From: Myotis daubentonii | Lineage: Eukaryota; Chordata; Mammalia; Chiroptera; Vespertilionidae | NCBI RefSeq assembly: GCF_963259705.1 | Contig: NC_081844.1 | Coordinates: 49,585,501 to 49,649,500, forward strand | DNA length: 64,000 bases | Direction: 5' to 3' | Shown: one piece after another, positions 24,775 to 38,650 of the stretch | Layout: every line of letters begins with the position of its first letter | Position numbering within the stretch: position 1 is the stretch's first letter | Notes under the pieces: generated by a model | What the model was told of the DNA's origin: nothing | What the model saw: only the letters and a program-made list of their open reading frames with translations | Database searches by the model: none | Translations under genes and position numbers: made by a program

Positions 24775-25066
24775 TCTTTTTAAAAAATGTGGGTTTTTTT
24801 ATGATTTTAGAGAGAGAGGAAGGGAAAGGGAGAGAGAGTAACATCAATGATGAGAGAGAACCGGTGATCAGCTGCTTCCTGCACACCCCACATTGGAAGA
24901 GAGAATTAGATGAACATTAATGTGAGAAACATTGATTGGCTGCCTGCTGTGCGCCCCCTACTTGGGGATCAGGCTAACAGGGGCATGTACCCTGACTAGA
25001 AGTGGAACAGGCAGCCCTGTTGTGCATGGGACCACTCTCAACCAACTGAGCCACAAAGGCCAGAGA
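24775..25066 (-). mobile_element. VES SINE with internal duplication
   Basis: The minus strand has the tRNA-like head (TGGCCTTTGTGGCTCAGTTG) and a purine-rich tail on the left. TCCCCATACTTTTC (24761-24774) and TCCCCATATTTTTC (25067-25080) are target-site duplications with one mismatch. It is longer than other copies because the ACATTGATTGGCTGCCT segment occurs twice. Confidence 0.9.
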
Positions 25067-25080
25067 TCCCCATATTTTTC

Positions 25081-25779
25081 ATTTTCCTAATTTTTCATAT
25101 ATCATATTTCATTAACACTGTTCAAAGTAGGCGTAGGTACAACTAGAAAGCAGATTAAGATAACCTCTGCACCACTAGCTAGCCTTGTCAGAGCAAATTT
25201 CCTCCATGGTGCCTCTTTGATTCTGGTTAACCACTGCCGTTTTATTGCCCTATTGCTGCTCTGTGCCTCTCCACATACCAAAGGCAATTCTGAATTGAGC
25301 TCTGAGTGTAAGTAAGCCAAAAACCCAAAACACATTTTACCACAGCTTTGCAAGGATAATAAGAGTGGATCCTAACATGGAAATATCACATAGCCTAACG
25401 ACTAGCAAAAAAGAAACATAAAACCTAAATTACATTAAGAAGCAGCAAATGACAAGTATAAGTGAGAAGATGCCAGGGGTTATAGGAGCTTAGAGAAGGG
25501 AAGGATCACTCTTCACGAAATGTCATGGAGAGAATAAAAACTACAAAAAGTGAGTATGACTCAGGTAAAAGGAGAAGTAGGAGATGGTGCTTCATACAAG
25601 GGGAAAGAATGTTGTGAAGGAGAACAGCCTGTGAAGGGGGTGATTCTATGTAGATTAGTTTATATGGAGTGAAGTGATCATTGGAAATTGTGGGTGGGTT
25701 TATTTTCCAACTTATGTATTCATGCCCAGTACATCTGTAAGCACTTTCCAATTATAAACTAATATATTCTTTAATAACA
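25081..25779. other. Unassigned DNA
   Basis: No recognisable gene. The minus-strand ORFs at 25102-25353 and 25506-25751 have no domain features. Confidence 0.45.
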
Positions 25780-28230
25780 AGCACAAGAAAGCTGGTATGA
25801 TTATATTAATATCATATAAAATAAACATCAAGACAACAAAGGCTACTGAGGAAGGCATCATCATGTTAAATTATAAAGTCATCAGGAAGAGAAAATCATC
25901 AATGTGAATGTCTACAGTGACTGAAAATCCAATTAATGAGGAAAAGCTGAAAGAATCAAGGTTGAAACAGACAACTCTACAATTCCAACTGGAGATTTCA
26001 ATCACTCCTCTCCCATTAATTGAGAGAATAAGGAGGGAAAATTTTAGTAGGGATATTGAACAAATTAGCAACTAACTTTATCTAATTTATATGTATAGAA
26101 CACAACACACAATAATAACAGAACAACATTTTAACAAGTGCATATTGATTATTCTCTAAGATAGACCATATGCTAAGCCATTAAATAAGCCTGAATAAAT
26201 TTTACAAGATTGAAATCTTACAGAGCATGTTTTCTGAGCACAATAGAATTAAATTAGAGATCAATAACAATAAGGTATGTAGAAAACCCAAGTATATTTG
26301 GAAATGAGCTACATATTTCTAGATAAATAAAATTTCAAAGAATATCACAAGGACAAATAGAAGTTATTTTAAACTAAAAAGAAATTTAAATGAAAAAAAT
26401 ATAAAATGTATAAGATGCAGTAAAGCTGTTTCTAAAGAAAAAAATTGTAGTAGTAAATGGAATTCTTATATTAGGAAAAAAGACTAATATTAGTGATATA
26501 ATCCCCCACTTTAAGACACTAGAAAAAGATAAAATTATTTCCATTATCAAGAATGAAATAAATAACTCTTACTAGAGACACAAAAGCAAAAACACATGGA
26601 TAAAAGGAGAACTTTAAGAACAATTTTATGTCAATATATTTTAACAATTTAGATGAAATCAGTAATTATTTTTGGAAAACAAATATCAAAACTAACACTT
26701 GAAAAATTTGAAATAGCCATACTTCTAATAAAGAAATTCAATTGTCAAATTAAAAACAAGCAACTAAAATCAAAGTAAAGAGAAACTTCTTTTGAAGAAA
26801 ATTTCAGGCTCAGTTGGCGTCACTAGTTGTCTTCTAAGTATCTATGAAAAAACTAATAGTTTTTGCACGAAATCTTTGACTAATAGAGGAGAAGGAAACA
26901 ATTGCCAACTTACTGAAGAGACCACTATAATGCCAGCAGGACACCAGAAGAAAAAAATTTACATGTCAATATCCCTTACAAAGAAGTCAAAATCCTCTAT
27001 TAGATATTAGCAAACAAAGTCCAGCAATATATAAAGAGTTACACATCATGAACAAGTGAGTTTATATCTGTAATGATGTCTGTTTAGGCAGTCAAAATCA
27101 ATGTAATTTATCACATTAGCAAATTTAAAAAAATCATTTGATCCAATAGCTGCAAAAAATGAAAAATTTACCACCCAATTAATAGGAAACTGTCAGCAAA
27201 GTAGGAACAAAGAGTACATGCTCAATCTGATAAAGTACACATATTTAAAAAAACAATCAACTCAAGTTAACATTTTACTTAATGGTGAAATATAGAATGT
27301 TTTCTCCCTTACAATGATAAAAAGGCAAGTATACCTTTTTTTAACATTTCTGATCCTCAATGTACTAGAATCCAGCCAATACAATACGGCAAAAATAAAC
27401 ATTTAAAATGTACAAAAAGGTCCTAGCCAGTTCGGTTCAATGGATAGAGGGTCGGTCTGCAGAAAGAAGGGTCCCGAGTTCGATTCAGTCAAGGGCATGT
27501 ACCTTGATTGCAGGCTCCTCCCCAGCCCAGGCCCTGATCAGTGCACATGCAGGAGGCAACCAATTGATGTGAATCTCTCACATTGATGTTTCTCTCTGCT
27601 TTCCCTCTCTCTTCCACTCTCTCTAAAAGAAGCAATGGAAGAGTATCCTCAGGTAAGGATTAAAAAAAATAATAAAATGTACAAAAGGGACAAATTTAAT
27701 TGTGTTTATTCATAGTTAATAAAATTATATAGAAAATTCCAATAAATCAACAAAAATGTACCAAAACTAAAAAGAGAAATTATCTAGGTAGCAGCACCTA
27801 AGATCAATATACAAATGTCAACAACATGATGACAAAACAACAATAATAATAACTTTATATCTTTTTATCTGCAAACAATATTTCTATTAAAAAAAGCTCT
27901 GTAAGCAAATAATTATTAGCATCTAATTTAAAATAATTTACTAAAGCTTTCCAAACCATAATGTAATTATGAATAAATGTGCCAAAATATGTTGCAGGCC
28001 TCTACAATGAAAACTACAGATTATTGACACTACTGAGAGAAATCAATGAAAAACTAAAACAAATTGGGAGATAAATTATGTTCATGAGTAGAACTATAAA
28101 GTCTAGTTTAGATTTAGTTCTCCTAAAATTCATCTATAGAGTGAACACAATGCCAATCAGATCCCAACAATTTTTTTTTCTTTTCATTAGTAAAACTTAA
28201 CAAGGTGACTCAAAAATTAATAATAAAATA
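25780..28230 (+). mobile_element. Decayed LINE-1 ORF2 (endonuclease to reverse transcriptase part)
   Basis: ORF2 landmarks occur in the expected order: AGATAGACCATATGCTAAGCC near 26160, GAATTAAATTAGAGATCAAT near 26247, CTAATAAAGAAATTCAATTG near 26725, CAATATCCCTTACAAAG near 26967, CCAGCAATATATAAAGAGTT near 27022, TACACATCATGAACAAGTG near 27040, and CTTAATGGTGAAATATAGAA near 27278. Many stops, indels and one VES insertion (27418-27672) make it inactive. Outer limits are approximate. Confidence 0.88.
27418..27672 (+). mobile_element. VES SINE inside the old L1
   Basis: TCCTAGCCAGTTCGGTTCAA head, B box GAGTTCGATTC, CT-rich tail and GAGTATCCTCAGGTAAGGAT end. A perfect 14-bp duplication TAAAATGTACAAAA flanks it (27404-27417 and 27673-27686). 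Its orientation matches the host L1. Confidence 0.95.
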
Positions 28231-28379
28231 AACACACCTTTGTTTAACATGAGCATCAGCAACAAGTTAAGACCCACTCTCAGGTTGTTAAGGACTGTAG
28301 GACTTCTAAGGCTTTCCTGCCTGCTAGAGGGTCAAGGGAATCTGTTCCTTTTCATGCTGAGTATCTTCTATTGAATGTG

Positions 28380-28470
28380 ATTTGAGAGTTAGGAAACAAA
28401 GATGAATAAAGTCTGTCCCCCTCTTGAAGCATTAACAGTCTAGTAAAGTGAGCATTAATAAAGTTTTATA
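28380..28470 (+). repeat. Possible old LINE2-type remnant
   Basis: CCCCCTCTTGAAGCATTAAC AGTCTAG and GAGCATTAATAAAG recall a common old mammalian repeat (a stretch ending in CTTACAGTCTAGTG). The match is short and weak. Confidence 0.3.
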
Positions 28471-28543
28471 GGAAATTATCTTTGGAGCATAGGTAAGAAT
28501 GAGTTATCATAGCTACCAGGATATTATCATTTACTTCAATCTT

Positions 28544-28777
28544 TTGTTGTTGTTAATCCGAGGATATTTTTCCATTGATTTTTAGAAAGAATAGAAGGGA
28601 TACGGAGAGACAGAAACATCAATGTGAAAGAGACACATCGATTGGTTGCCTCCTGCACGCACCCTGACCAGGGCCAGAGAACCTGCAAGGGACATACATG
28701 CCATTGACCAGAATCTAACCTGAGACCTTTCAGTCTGCAGACTCTCTCTCTATCCACTGCGCCAAACCAGCTAGGGC
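28544..28777 (-). mobile_element. VES SINE
   Basis: The minus strand starts CCCTAGCTGGTTTGGCGCAG and ends in the GGAAAAATATCCTCGGATTA tail. A perfect 16-bp duplication CATTTACTTCAATCTT flanks it (28528-28543 and 28778-28793). The ORF at 28536-28847 is a read-through. Confidence 0.95.
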
Positions 28778-28793
28778 CATTTACTTCAATCTT

Positions 28794-30559
28794 AATACAG
28801 TAGAGTGAACTCTGCAGGTGAGAACACATTACAGGCAAAGAGATCAACCAGTGTAAAAACAGGAAGTGAGTTTGTTTTAAGTGTAGGGATAAATATATGT
28901 ATATATGCTAAGGAATGCTACAAGAGATTGTGGAACTGAGACGAAGTTGGGGAAATAATGGTTCTTCTTTCCTCATGTGGGATATTGACAATTGGTTATC
29001 CCTAGGCTGAATTTTGACTACAGATATTTTATTGCTTTATGAAATGCGTTAAACAATTTCTGAATTAATTGTGAACATTTAGACATTGGGAAATTTCTCA
29101 TAAAAATTAAAATGCCAATCTGTGTTGAAAAATAAGAAGATCTAGTAGCAACACTATTTTCCCACAGTTTGGTTGTAGAAGCTGAATAATGCTCTCTCTA
29201 TTGAATGGATCTTATTACTCACTTATAGCCTAGCATTTATTGGCATTTGTGTCAGTGTTCCTCACTGTGCATGACAGGTAGGTAAGCAAGCTAGTAGATC
29301 CATTGTTTAGTAAACAGATGCATTTAGAAGTAGATTGGTGACAATATTTTTCATTAAGACCTAATTCAGGCTTGTGATAAGATAATGAAAGTGAGGATAA
29401 AATGGAGCAAATGGACCTCCAGAGTTACATACAATATAGAATAAATAGAATATCATATCTCATGGGTAAAGAGAAATTGCTTGGTGAAGACTCTTTCACA
29501 GGTATCTGCAGTAGTAAGGATAACTATGGTTAGGTTAATGCTACGTTTAGACACGTACATTAGACATTTTACCATTAAATATATGCTGTCAGTCTTAACA
29601 ACCCTGCAAAAAGGAATAGATAAGAAAGAGAAGAAACTTCCAAAGGGAAAATAAATACGGAGTGAAGAGGAAATAAAGGCATCACAAAAATGGAAGATAT
29701 TGTACCTGTTTCTTCACCACCAACAACCTATGTCTTGGTCTCTCCTCTAGGTCCTAAACTTGGAAATGATGAGATATTTGGGGACTGCCAGTCTGCTCCC
29801 CTACCCGCAGCTGGAAGGAATTGCAAGGCCCCTGGAGGAGACTGGTGTTGGCTGTGCTAACAATCCTGTGTCCAGTAAACATATGCATACTATTGCTTAA
29901 GGTTTTCTATGGTGGATGTGTAATGTGCAGGGGATCTGGAATTTTCAGATTGCCTTTCTGTAAGGGTATAAAGATGATGTGAATGTCTGTGGACTTGCAA
30001 ATGTCTGAGACGGTAGGAAGCAGCTTCAATGAGTGGGGGCTTCTATGACAAAAATAAATATAATGCTCTTCTACCATGGGTGCAGCATAGCACCCCCAAA
30101 GCCAGATGGAACCAGTTGTATCTTAGCAGCTGGCAGTGCAAAGATGATCACAGATAACACACTTCTTAAAGGATGATAGCACAAATCCTGTGTAATCAGC
30201 ATACCTGCCTCCTTTTCGCCGTTGCCACCATAATAAATATATCAGATATACACTGGCCATTCTGGGAATAGGAAGGAGGAAAGAAAGCAAACTCTGATAT
30301 TTAAAAGATGCTGAGCTATTTATGTAAGTCTATGTACAATCAGAAAAGGACAAGGAAGTATTCATTAACTTTTAAAGTTAAATAGAAGGCAACATTTATT
30401 TATTGCCGTTTTCCCTACAATAACCAGGATGGGAAATTGGAAGGGTGACATGTGAGAAAGGTAACATTAATTGCAGAAAATAAACAAGCTATAATTTCTT
30501 TGCACATCAGGTAGAATATACATCTTTAATCCACTAGGATTAAAGTGTTGATAATGATG
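28794..30559. other. Unassigned DNA
   Basis: No recognised gene. A segment starting after CTCTCCTCTAG at 29750 is open for about 46 codons and then stops. It is discussed under rejected observations. Confidence 0.45.
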
Positions 30560-30750
30560 CTATATATTTGCTTAATGCTTACTATGTCTAAATATATACA
30601 AATTAACTTATTTGCTCCTTGTAAGAGGGAAAAGAAACCTTTGATATAGATCCTGTTATTATCACTGTTTATGGATAAAACTACAGTGAAAAGAAGAAAA
30701 TAAGTAGCTTGTTAACAGACAACTAATTTTGAATATTAAAAGCTGGAATT
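30560..30750 (-). mobile_element. MIR SINE, old
   Basis: Reverse-complement MIR order: TTGCTTAATGCTTACTATG, ATCCTGTTATTATCACTG TTTATGGATAAAACT, AAATAAGTAGCTTGTTAAC. Confidence 0.6.
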
Positions 30751-32329
30751 GAGTGCCTACCTTTTTGTTTATTCTGTTATTTTATTCCTCTAAGACAGTG
30801 AACAAAAGATGAGTGCCATTTGTAAGGAACAAGAAATGGGTCTTGTTTTCACTGACTGGGTTTAAATTAACTCCCTTACCTACAAACGGGGATGTACATT
30901 AAATATTTGCAAAATATTTTCTTCATTAGAATATAACTGAGGCTGAGGCCATGAAGACATAAATACAGGAGAGCACAAAGATTTCTCTCCCTTGTTCCTG
31001 TGTCAGATGGCAATCCCATATTAAGAATATCAAGTTATATAGAAAGGTGTTTATGAATATGTATCAACATTCAGGTAAAGCAGTAATATGTTTGTTTTTT
31101 AAGAACTTTAATAAATTGATCATCTCGCCTGAAAATAATAATTAAAGAGCAACATCATTTTATAGGAAAACATTGATTTAGCCACAAACCAAATATAGCA
31201 TAATTTATAGTCATACATGTTGTTTCTTAATAAACAATCTAAAAACGTAGAACCATAAAATGTTAGTACTGGAATAGACTTTAGAGAACCTTTCATTCTA
31301 AGACAAGTTTAGGGCTTAGAAATAAATGCACAAAATAAATCTGACTCCACATACTCAGAGGGATTTTGGCCAAGTAATTAAAAACTAAACAGGGAACTAC
31401 AGAGACATCCAAATGAAATAACAAAAATACATCCTGCTCAGAGATTTACAGTGTATGAAGGAAGAGAGTAATTAGGATTTTCAGGAATTCAAGATGAGAT
31501 CGATTGCCTTATCCTTTCAGGCAGAATAATGGCCTGGAAAACTTCCCAATCAGCCAGCATTCTCAACTCAGGTAAAACCAAGCATAAACTCAGAAACCCA
31601 AGACAAAAATTGGAAAACAATTACACCTTAAAATGTGTGTTCCTGATTGTGCTAATGTGTGTGTGTGTGTGTGTGTGTTTAAATAAAAATTGAAAATATT
31701 TAATTAGCCATCTAAAACATACAATAATATAAACTGGGAAACCCTCTTAAGGACTGCAATAAAAATATTTCAAAGAGAACTTAAGGACAAAATAACTAAG
31801 TATCACAGTCTATTACTTTTTCACTCTAACTTTCACAAGATTTTGGGATCATTCTGTTTCCTTAACTCAGCTGACTGAGCTAAGCTCCATGTTCTGTGTT
31901 TGCAGATGCATTTGGCTGGAGAAGGACTGGAGAGAAAGGGTGAGAAGATGAGAGTTTTGTGTCCATCCTGACCACTATCTTAAACCATTGCAGTCCCAAG
32001 TTGATGTAATTTTATGTTTATCCTTTTCCATAATGTTTACTTTAAGAAAAGATTTCATAGACAAAAAACTCAGGAAAATGAGAGAATTGAGTCAATTGCC
32101 ACTCAACCAACAATGTAAATTTCATCACCCAGTGCTTTACAACTGCCCCCTTTGCTTTTACTGTCTTACATTTCAAGTAACACTCTACTGAAAAAGACAC
32201 ATGCACCTGCCCCACCCTCACACACATTTTTCACCATTCAGGGACATTTAAACATTTCTGATGTCCACGCTTGTGAAGTATAAAAAAGTATATATTTTCC
32301 CCCTTCATTTACAGTACTCTGTACTTTTT
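30751..32329. other. Unassigned DNA with a (TG)n run
   Basis: AT-rich unique sequence. A (TG)n microsatellite lies at 31655-31678. The short ORF pair near 31988-32227 has no domain features. Confidence 0.5.
31655..31678. repeat. (TG)n microsatellite
   Basis: About 12 uninterrupted TG units. Confidence 0.95.
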
Positions 32330-32548
32330 AAAAAATATATTTTTGTTTATTTCAGAAAGGAAAGGAAAGGGTGAGAGAGATAGAAACATCAATGATGAGA
32401 GAGAATCATTGATTGGCTGCCTCCTACACACCCCCTACTGGGAATTTCGCAACCCCAGCAATGTGCCCTTGACAGAATCAAAACTGGGACCCCTCAATCC
32501 ATAGGCCAATGCTCTATCCACTGAGCCAAACTAGCCAAGGCAGTCATG
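32330..32548 (-). mobile_element. VES SINE
   Basis: The minus strand starts CCTTGGCTAGTTTGGCTCAG and TGGATAGAG, and ends in the CCTTTCTG / A-rich tail. TGTACTTT flanks it at 32322-32329 and 32549-32556. Confidence 0.9.
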
Positions 32549-32609
32549 TGTACTTTAAATCAATATTAGCTTTCAATTTGGAAAGCATTTTAAGAATTGC
32601 AGTGTTTGG

Positions 32610-32642
<33 letters not shown>
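32610..32642. repeat. (TG)n microsatellite
   Basis: About 16 uninterrupted units, followed by a G-rich then TTTTG-rich stretch. Confidence 0.95.
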
Positions 32643-32643
<1 letters not shown>

Positions 32644-33029
32644 TAGGGGGGGTTGTGTTTTTTGTTTTGTTTTGTTTTTTATAACTAGCAATCTGAAGTC
32701 AGGTAAAGAATTTTTAAGGTATCTGCAAAAATTATATGAAAATCTTAAGTTCATGTACAGATGGACCCATTAATAAATGGGAAATATTAAACTAAACTCA
32801 TTCATTTCCTCAAATTAAATTTAATGTAATCAGTTACATCTGATTTAATAGTGTGACATATGTAAATATAAAAAATACATATTATATAATAAAATATGTA
32901 TTATATAATAAAAGCATATATTTGGGTGCCTCTAAGGAATTCAAAGCTACAGAGAATGTCAGGTCAAGGAGCCCCCTTGGAAATTATTGATTGTCAAATA
33001 AGCAAAGTTTTCTCCTGGCTGCCACACCC

Positions 33030-33275
33030 ACTCCAGAATTACAAGTACTTACATATGGGCATTGTGTTGTCTTTTACAAACATTATTTAATTTAAAAAGC
33101 ATAAAACCTTATAAGGTAGATGAAACTATATGATACTCATTCTACATACAAGAAAAGTAAGGCCCACAGATTGAATTGTCCAAGATCATCCAGCTAGAAA
33201 ATGGCAGAGCCAGAAATCCAAATGAATCTGATTCCATTATCCAGACACCCTTACTACGCTTATGTCCTTCCTCTC
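33030..33275 (-). mobile_element. MIR SINE, old
   Basis: Reverse-complement MIR core is clear: TATAAGGTAGATGAAAC, AAAGTAAGGCCCACAGATTG, CCAAGATCATCCAGCTAG, AAATGGCAGAGCCAGAAAT and a CTGATTCC end. Confidence 0.85.
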
Positions 33276-34209
33276 ATCCAACCAACTTCTAAAAGAAATG
33301 CAAGCTAGTTTCAAAAACTAAAACAAGTAAGAAAAAAAATTAATTTCTCTCTTTATGATTTTATAATTCTTCATTTTCAACCAGCTGTTGAATGTTGTAC
33401 ATTTGTGGTAAATAAAATTTCTAGAAACAGAAAAGATGTCTCATTCCATTCATAGATAACTTAATTAAGAATGATTAGGAAGCATTCCAGAAAAAAATCT
33501 AGGCAAATGACTTGAATGAATTTTAAAAATTATATGAAATGGTATCACTGAAATATCGTGACACTATTTTGGAAAATACACACATAAAACTGCTCCAATT
33601 ACTGTCATTTAAACAGTTACATTTACTGAATTGGTAATTCTATGGTTAAGCATAAACAACCCATGAATTATGAAAGATTTCCTAGGAAAAGAGGTCAGCA
33701 TATTGGATAAAGGGAAAAAATAAATTTAGAAGTTGCTGGAAATAATACTGGCTAGCAGAAAGTGTTATGATGGACAAAGTGAAGGGATAAAGTTGACAGT
33801 GACCCAAAGAAAATAAGTTAGAGTTACCCTTCCTGCTTCAGTCCCTGGAGAAGCATGTGAGCATGTATGTTTAGGGAGGACTGAGTGTGAAACACATGCT
33901 ATGTTGATATGACAATCTGAGCCACAAGAAACAAAACCACTGGAGGTGATGCTGATAAATCTAACATTTATTGAACAATTAGTATATGCCAGGGTCTATG
34001 TTAAGCTTTCACATGACTTTTTACAAATTTAAAAAGAATAGAGTTCAAAATAAATAACACTGCTTTGGGGATAATAAATGATGCTGTCATTGGAATTAGG
34101 GAGAAATTTTTTTAAAAATATATATTTATATTGTTTGTATAAAACATATATTTACATGTAAATATAACATAAAATATATATAAAACAAAATAGCATAATA
34201 ATAACGAAC
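33276..34209. other. Unassigned DNA with a MIR-like scrap
   Basis: At 33950-34030, AACATTTATTGAACAATTAG and CAGGGTCTATGTTAAGC look like the end of another reverse-complement MIR. Nothing else is recognisable. Confidence 0.4.
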
Positions 34210-34420
34210 CTATGCATATATTTTGTGTGCTTATTCCTTGTCAGGTATTGGTCCTCATAGGTTTAAATATATGATTAATTTAATGATTATAATAATTCCA
34301 CAAGGTGAGGTTTTACTTATTCCTCTTTTACCTATGAGTCAACTAAAGCTTAGAAAATTTAAGAAGATCAGGCAGCTAATTGCCATGTCCACAAGCAATC
34401 TATAAAACTAGCCAAGGAAT
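34210..34420 (-). mobile_element. MIR SINE, old
   Basis: GTGCTTATTCCTTGTCAGG, AATAATTCCACAAGGTGAGG, CCTCTTTTACCTATGAGTCA, AAGATCAGGCAGCTAATTG follow the reverse-complement MIR order. Confidence 0.75.
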
Positions 34421-37400
34421 GATCACCTCTTTTACTTTAGGGCCATTCCTATTAAAATTTCAATTCCTTCAGTCACTTCAGTCACCTGAACAGATTTTTA
34501 AAGAATCTAGCAGTTTCAGAGTGAGACAATAAGTAAGAGTCATTTTAATTAGAAGATAGCCAATGCTCATTACACAGAGTAATATTTATCTAACTATCAA
34601 CAACACATTCCATTAAAGCAGTATCTTTTTATGGAAGTTATAGCTTTCTTGTTACAGAAATGGAGATTACTCTAATAGCCTATGAACAAAGTGGAGGGGT
34701 TATCGACAACAATGAAAAATGGACTATACATTTGATTAAATGTTCTATTCTTACATGACTTTTTGTGTTTTGTGTTTGTTTGTTGTTTTTCTTTTTGCTA
34801 AGAAGCCAATTATTGAGCAAAACTAAAATAAAACTGTTATTCCTTTAAACAATTTTATAAAATTTAGCAAAAAGTAACAATTAGATTCTTCATAAACAAA
34901 GGGACCATTTATAAAACCTCATTTTTTTTCTGCCACTTGGAGAACTCAATTCAATTCATATATATTTTATGTATAACTAATATGTAATTCATAGAAATAT
35001 ATTCTAAACAATGGTATACGTTAGGTAATGTTACATATATCTTCCAGGCTTTTAAATATTTAACATTTAATGGGTCTTGTAGTTTTTCAATTTTCTAAAA
35101 GATAAGTTTTCATAATTATTAGAAGAACTATAGAGTAAAACATGCTCACAAGACAAGAAGGAAAATTGAATCTCAGTCATTATTGCTGGAAGTGAAAACT
35201 CTTGCAATCTATTGGAATAGAAAAATAATGCAGAAAAAAATTCTCCCTATAAGACAATTTTAAAAAATGTTATCAAACTGGTATCAACAAAAATAACTTG
35301 ACCTTCTCTGGCATCTCTATCGAGACTTGATGTATTATTTCTAAAGGGGTAAAATATTATAAAGTCAGTGACGTTAATTTATGGTCCCATCTTCTCTCCA
35401 ACTCTTCAGACCTTTCCTTTTTCTTTTTCTCTCTTTTTTTTTTTCTGTTCAGCCATTTCATATAGGAAGAGGACAAAAATAAATCCTCCCTCTTCAGATC
35501 ATGGCAATTTTAATCTATCCCATAAGCATAGCCACTAGACCTTTCCTTTTTCTTACTGACATAATCATCACTTATTACAGAAACATCTAAAATTATAAAT
35601 ATAAACAGGATGAAACCCAGATTAGTATATATATCAGGAAATACAAATGGGAAATGGCCTATATTATGAATTAATCCAGAAAACAAAAATTAGATGATGA
35701 TGATGATGATGATACACTAATGTCATTTTTAGATGCCATGTGGTAGTAATAAAACTTGGTGGCAATATGCCAAAAAGCTATGCATATAAATTTGTCTCTA
35801 AAGGGGATGAACATAGCTCTGTCTCAAAAGGTTCAGCAAACACCTCATAATTTCTCACAGCTTTGCTTTGGAAGTTTTTCCTTCCATGAATCTCTCTTTC
35901 TAGCTAAGGAAAGGTGATATGCTGATTGGTTAAGATCAATCACTGCCCTTCTGGGGAATGGCAGGGTGGGAAATTACCATCCAAATTAAATGGGTTGTTT
36001 CCCAAAGGCAACTAGGTCACAAAAATAACAATTATTATTAATAAATTTATATAGATTAAAAACTATTTGAGAAATAATGGTATTTATGAAGAAATGTTTA
36101 AAAGACATTCAGTAAACATCTACATCATAATTTGATAAGGTCAATAGAGAGCTTAGATTTTGCATGTAGGATTGCCCTTTGAAAATGTTTTTGTCAAATA
36201 TAACAAGTCCCATTAATATTTTATTGAGGAAAGTTAGAAAAAAAAATGTTTACTATAATCCTACCATTAAAGACATTGGTAAATACAATATTATATTCTT
36301 GACTGATAACTTCTAAAAAAAGTCCCCACCTTAAGATGAGTAATTGTTTTATACTTTATTGCCATTATTGAATTATTAATGTGCTCAATTTCTCATTTCA
36401 TTATAATATCCAAAACTTAATGCTAAATCTATGGTCCATTCTTTGTTTATATTGGATTTATATTACACCATTTGTGTTGTCTTAATTGATGTACCATGTA
36501 AACCCCTACTCCTCTTTTGATGATTACTTTATGTTACCTACATTTTTCATATATTTTATGATAACCCTTTGGAAAATGCAGAATGTAAGAATGCGGTTCA
36601 AGTATAGGCTGTTTGAAATCTAAGATATTCTGTTGAATGTGGCCTCAGTTTAGGGTCACATGCTTCTGCTATCATAACACAAAAAGCTAGATTATTATGA
36701 TCTCTGTGATTAACCCAAGATAATGGAACAATTTAGTAAGAACAATATGTTTTCTCATGAATATAAGTACTCTAAAAACCCTTTATTATGTTCTTTCTAC
36801 AAGAATTTTACCAATGATAGAAGCTAAAATAATGAAAAAACATGGGCCTTAATATTTATTTCCAAACTACCATTATTTGCTTCTTACAGATTTGGCATTA
36901 TATGAGCTACATAAAAACATGCTTTCAAATAGGTAGTAAATCCAAAGATTCATATATATATATCCATAAACAAATACACACACAATGGAAATTTCAATTT
37001 GAATGATTCAGTATGCATCATAAAATCAGGTGTATGTAAGTGGCAGAATTTAAAATAGCTCAGTACAAATTATACAAATCCCATCTTATTTTCCACAAAT
37101 CATAGTAGTATGCTGGCATATAATTGCCCATATTCACATTTAATTAGCTGTCAAAACACCTATGGCTGCATTTATCCAATTTACAAGTGTAAAGGGAAAG
37201 CATATGAAAAAGGGATTGTGCACCATGCTTGTAGAATACATGCTGTGCCTGCTTTTGCCATTTAATATTCATGTTCTTAACAATAAAACTAAAATATATG
37301 ATGCTTATTATTTGTTTGTTCCAACGCATAAAGAACATGTTTTATGGTAATTGCTAGGGACTGCAATAAGGAGAGTAATGATCAAGGTGGAGGAATAATA

Positions 37401-38650
37401 GATGTATTGTTGCTTTTATTTTTTAAAGATCTCTACTTTATTTCATTGCAGGACAAAAGTAAAAGGGAGAGAGAAAAATAGAGAAAATTAAATGTAGATA
37501 ATATAGGATATAGAAAATAGTGTATAATGGTAAGAGACTTAAACAGAACTAATTTAATCTTTAGAATTAATTTATTTATATCTTGTATTACTTCTTCTTA
37601 ACCATTTATTTAAACTGCAACCTCCAAAATTTGAAATAAATATAAAGGCATATATTCAGTAATGTGAGAAAAGAGAGTATTATGATATCTATAAGCACTA
37701 TAAAATAAAGTATTAGTATTTTTATACTGAAATATAATCAACTTGAATTTCTTCATTGTATGCAAATTAAAGTTACATTTCATAATCCAAATGTATATAA
37801 GTGAATTTTTACTCTTTATGAATTATAATTTGTATGTTTATTTACTTATACAGTTTTCTCTGTTCATTGTCCTCTTGAAATGTCCTATTTTAAACTATAC
37901 TTTTTTATGCTTTTGTTTTTTATATTTTATTATAGAGAAACTCCTCAATTATAATGGGTATGTTTGAAGAAGGGATAAGTAGTGAACACTAAAGCTTGTT
38001 AAGTTAAAAGACAGGAATTTACTGACTTTTGAACCAGAGATCATGTAATGATTTTTCCATATATTACTACGCCCTTTTCTGGAAAAACTCTCTAAATCAT
38101 ACTGTATTGTAAAATGCCATATTTTAATGATAAACCAAAACTAAACATTTAGAAACATAATGTTTTTCTCTTTTTCTTGTTTATCCATACACAGACACAG
38201 ACAAATCATTTCTAAATTCTTGGTGCCAGTTGATTAGCTGGCCATTTGCCCCTTCTCCTGCAGGTAGAAAAAAAAACAGGTGTAGCCCCTTGACCTCCCC
38301 AGCAGAGAGACACAGAGGCTGCCTACACATCAGATTAGCAATATATAGACTATAATCACATTACCAAGTGGTTTTATTAATGTTTCTTTCCCTATGGATA
38401 TTAATGTCCATAGAATTTTAAATGCTATGTAAAATATGACCTCAAATTTCTACGTTATTCACATGATTCTACAGGATTGCCTTCCTACATTTACAACAAC
38501 TATTTTTTCTATTTGTGTTGCTACTATGCACAGATCTGTCCTCACCACTCTAGTAATCTGAGTTAAATTGTATTGCAATATATTATTCCTACATTAAAAA
38601 ATGAATGAAAATTTTGCAAAATGGCACGCTGCTACATATATTCTCTAGGC
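34421..38650. other. Long unassigned AT-rich stretch
   Basis: About 4.2 kb with no recognisable gene or young repeat. It holds a (GAT)n run at 35693-35713, a short (TA)n near 36955-36962, and a weak VES-tail-like purine stretch near 37430-37490. It is the longest part of the window without a recent insertion. Confidence 0.5.
35693..35713. repeat. (GAT)n microsatellite
   Basis: About seven uninterrupted GAT units. Confidence 0.9.

Noticed and set aside
29757..29900. Possible exon after acceptor CTCTCCTCTAG
   Set aside because: The frame stays open for about 46 codons then stops, but no convincing donor or poly(A) signal was found, and the peptide is not recognised.
37430..37490. Purine-rich stretch resembling a VES tail in reverse
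   Set aside because: No tRNA-like head or B box follows, so it is too weak to call.
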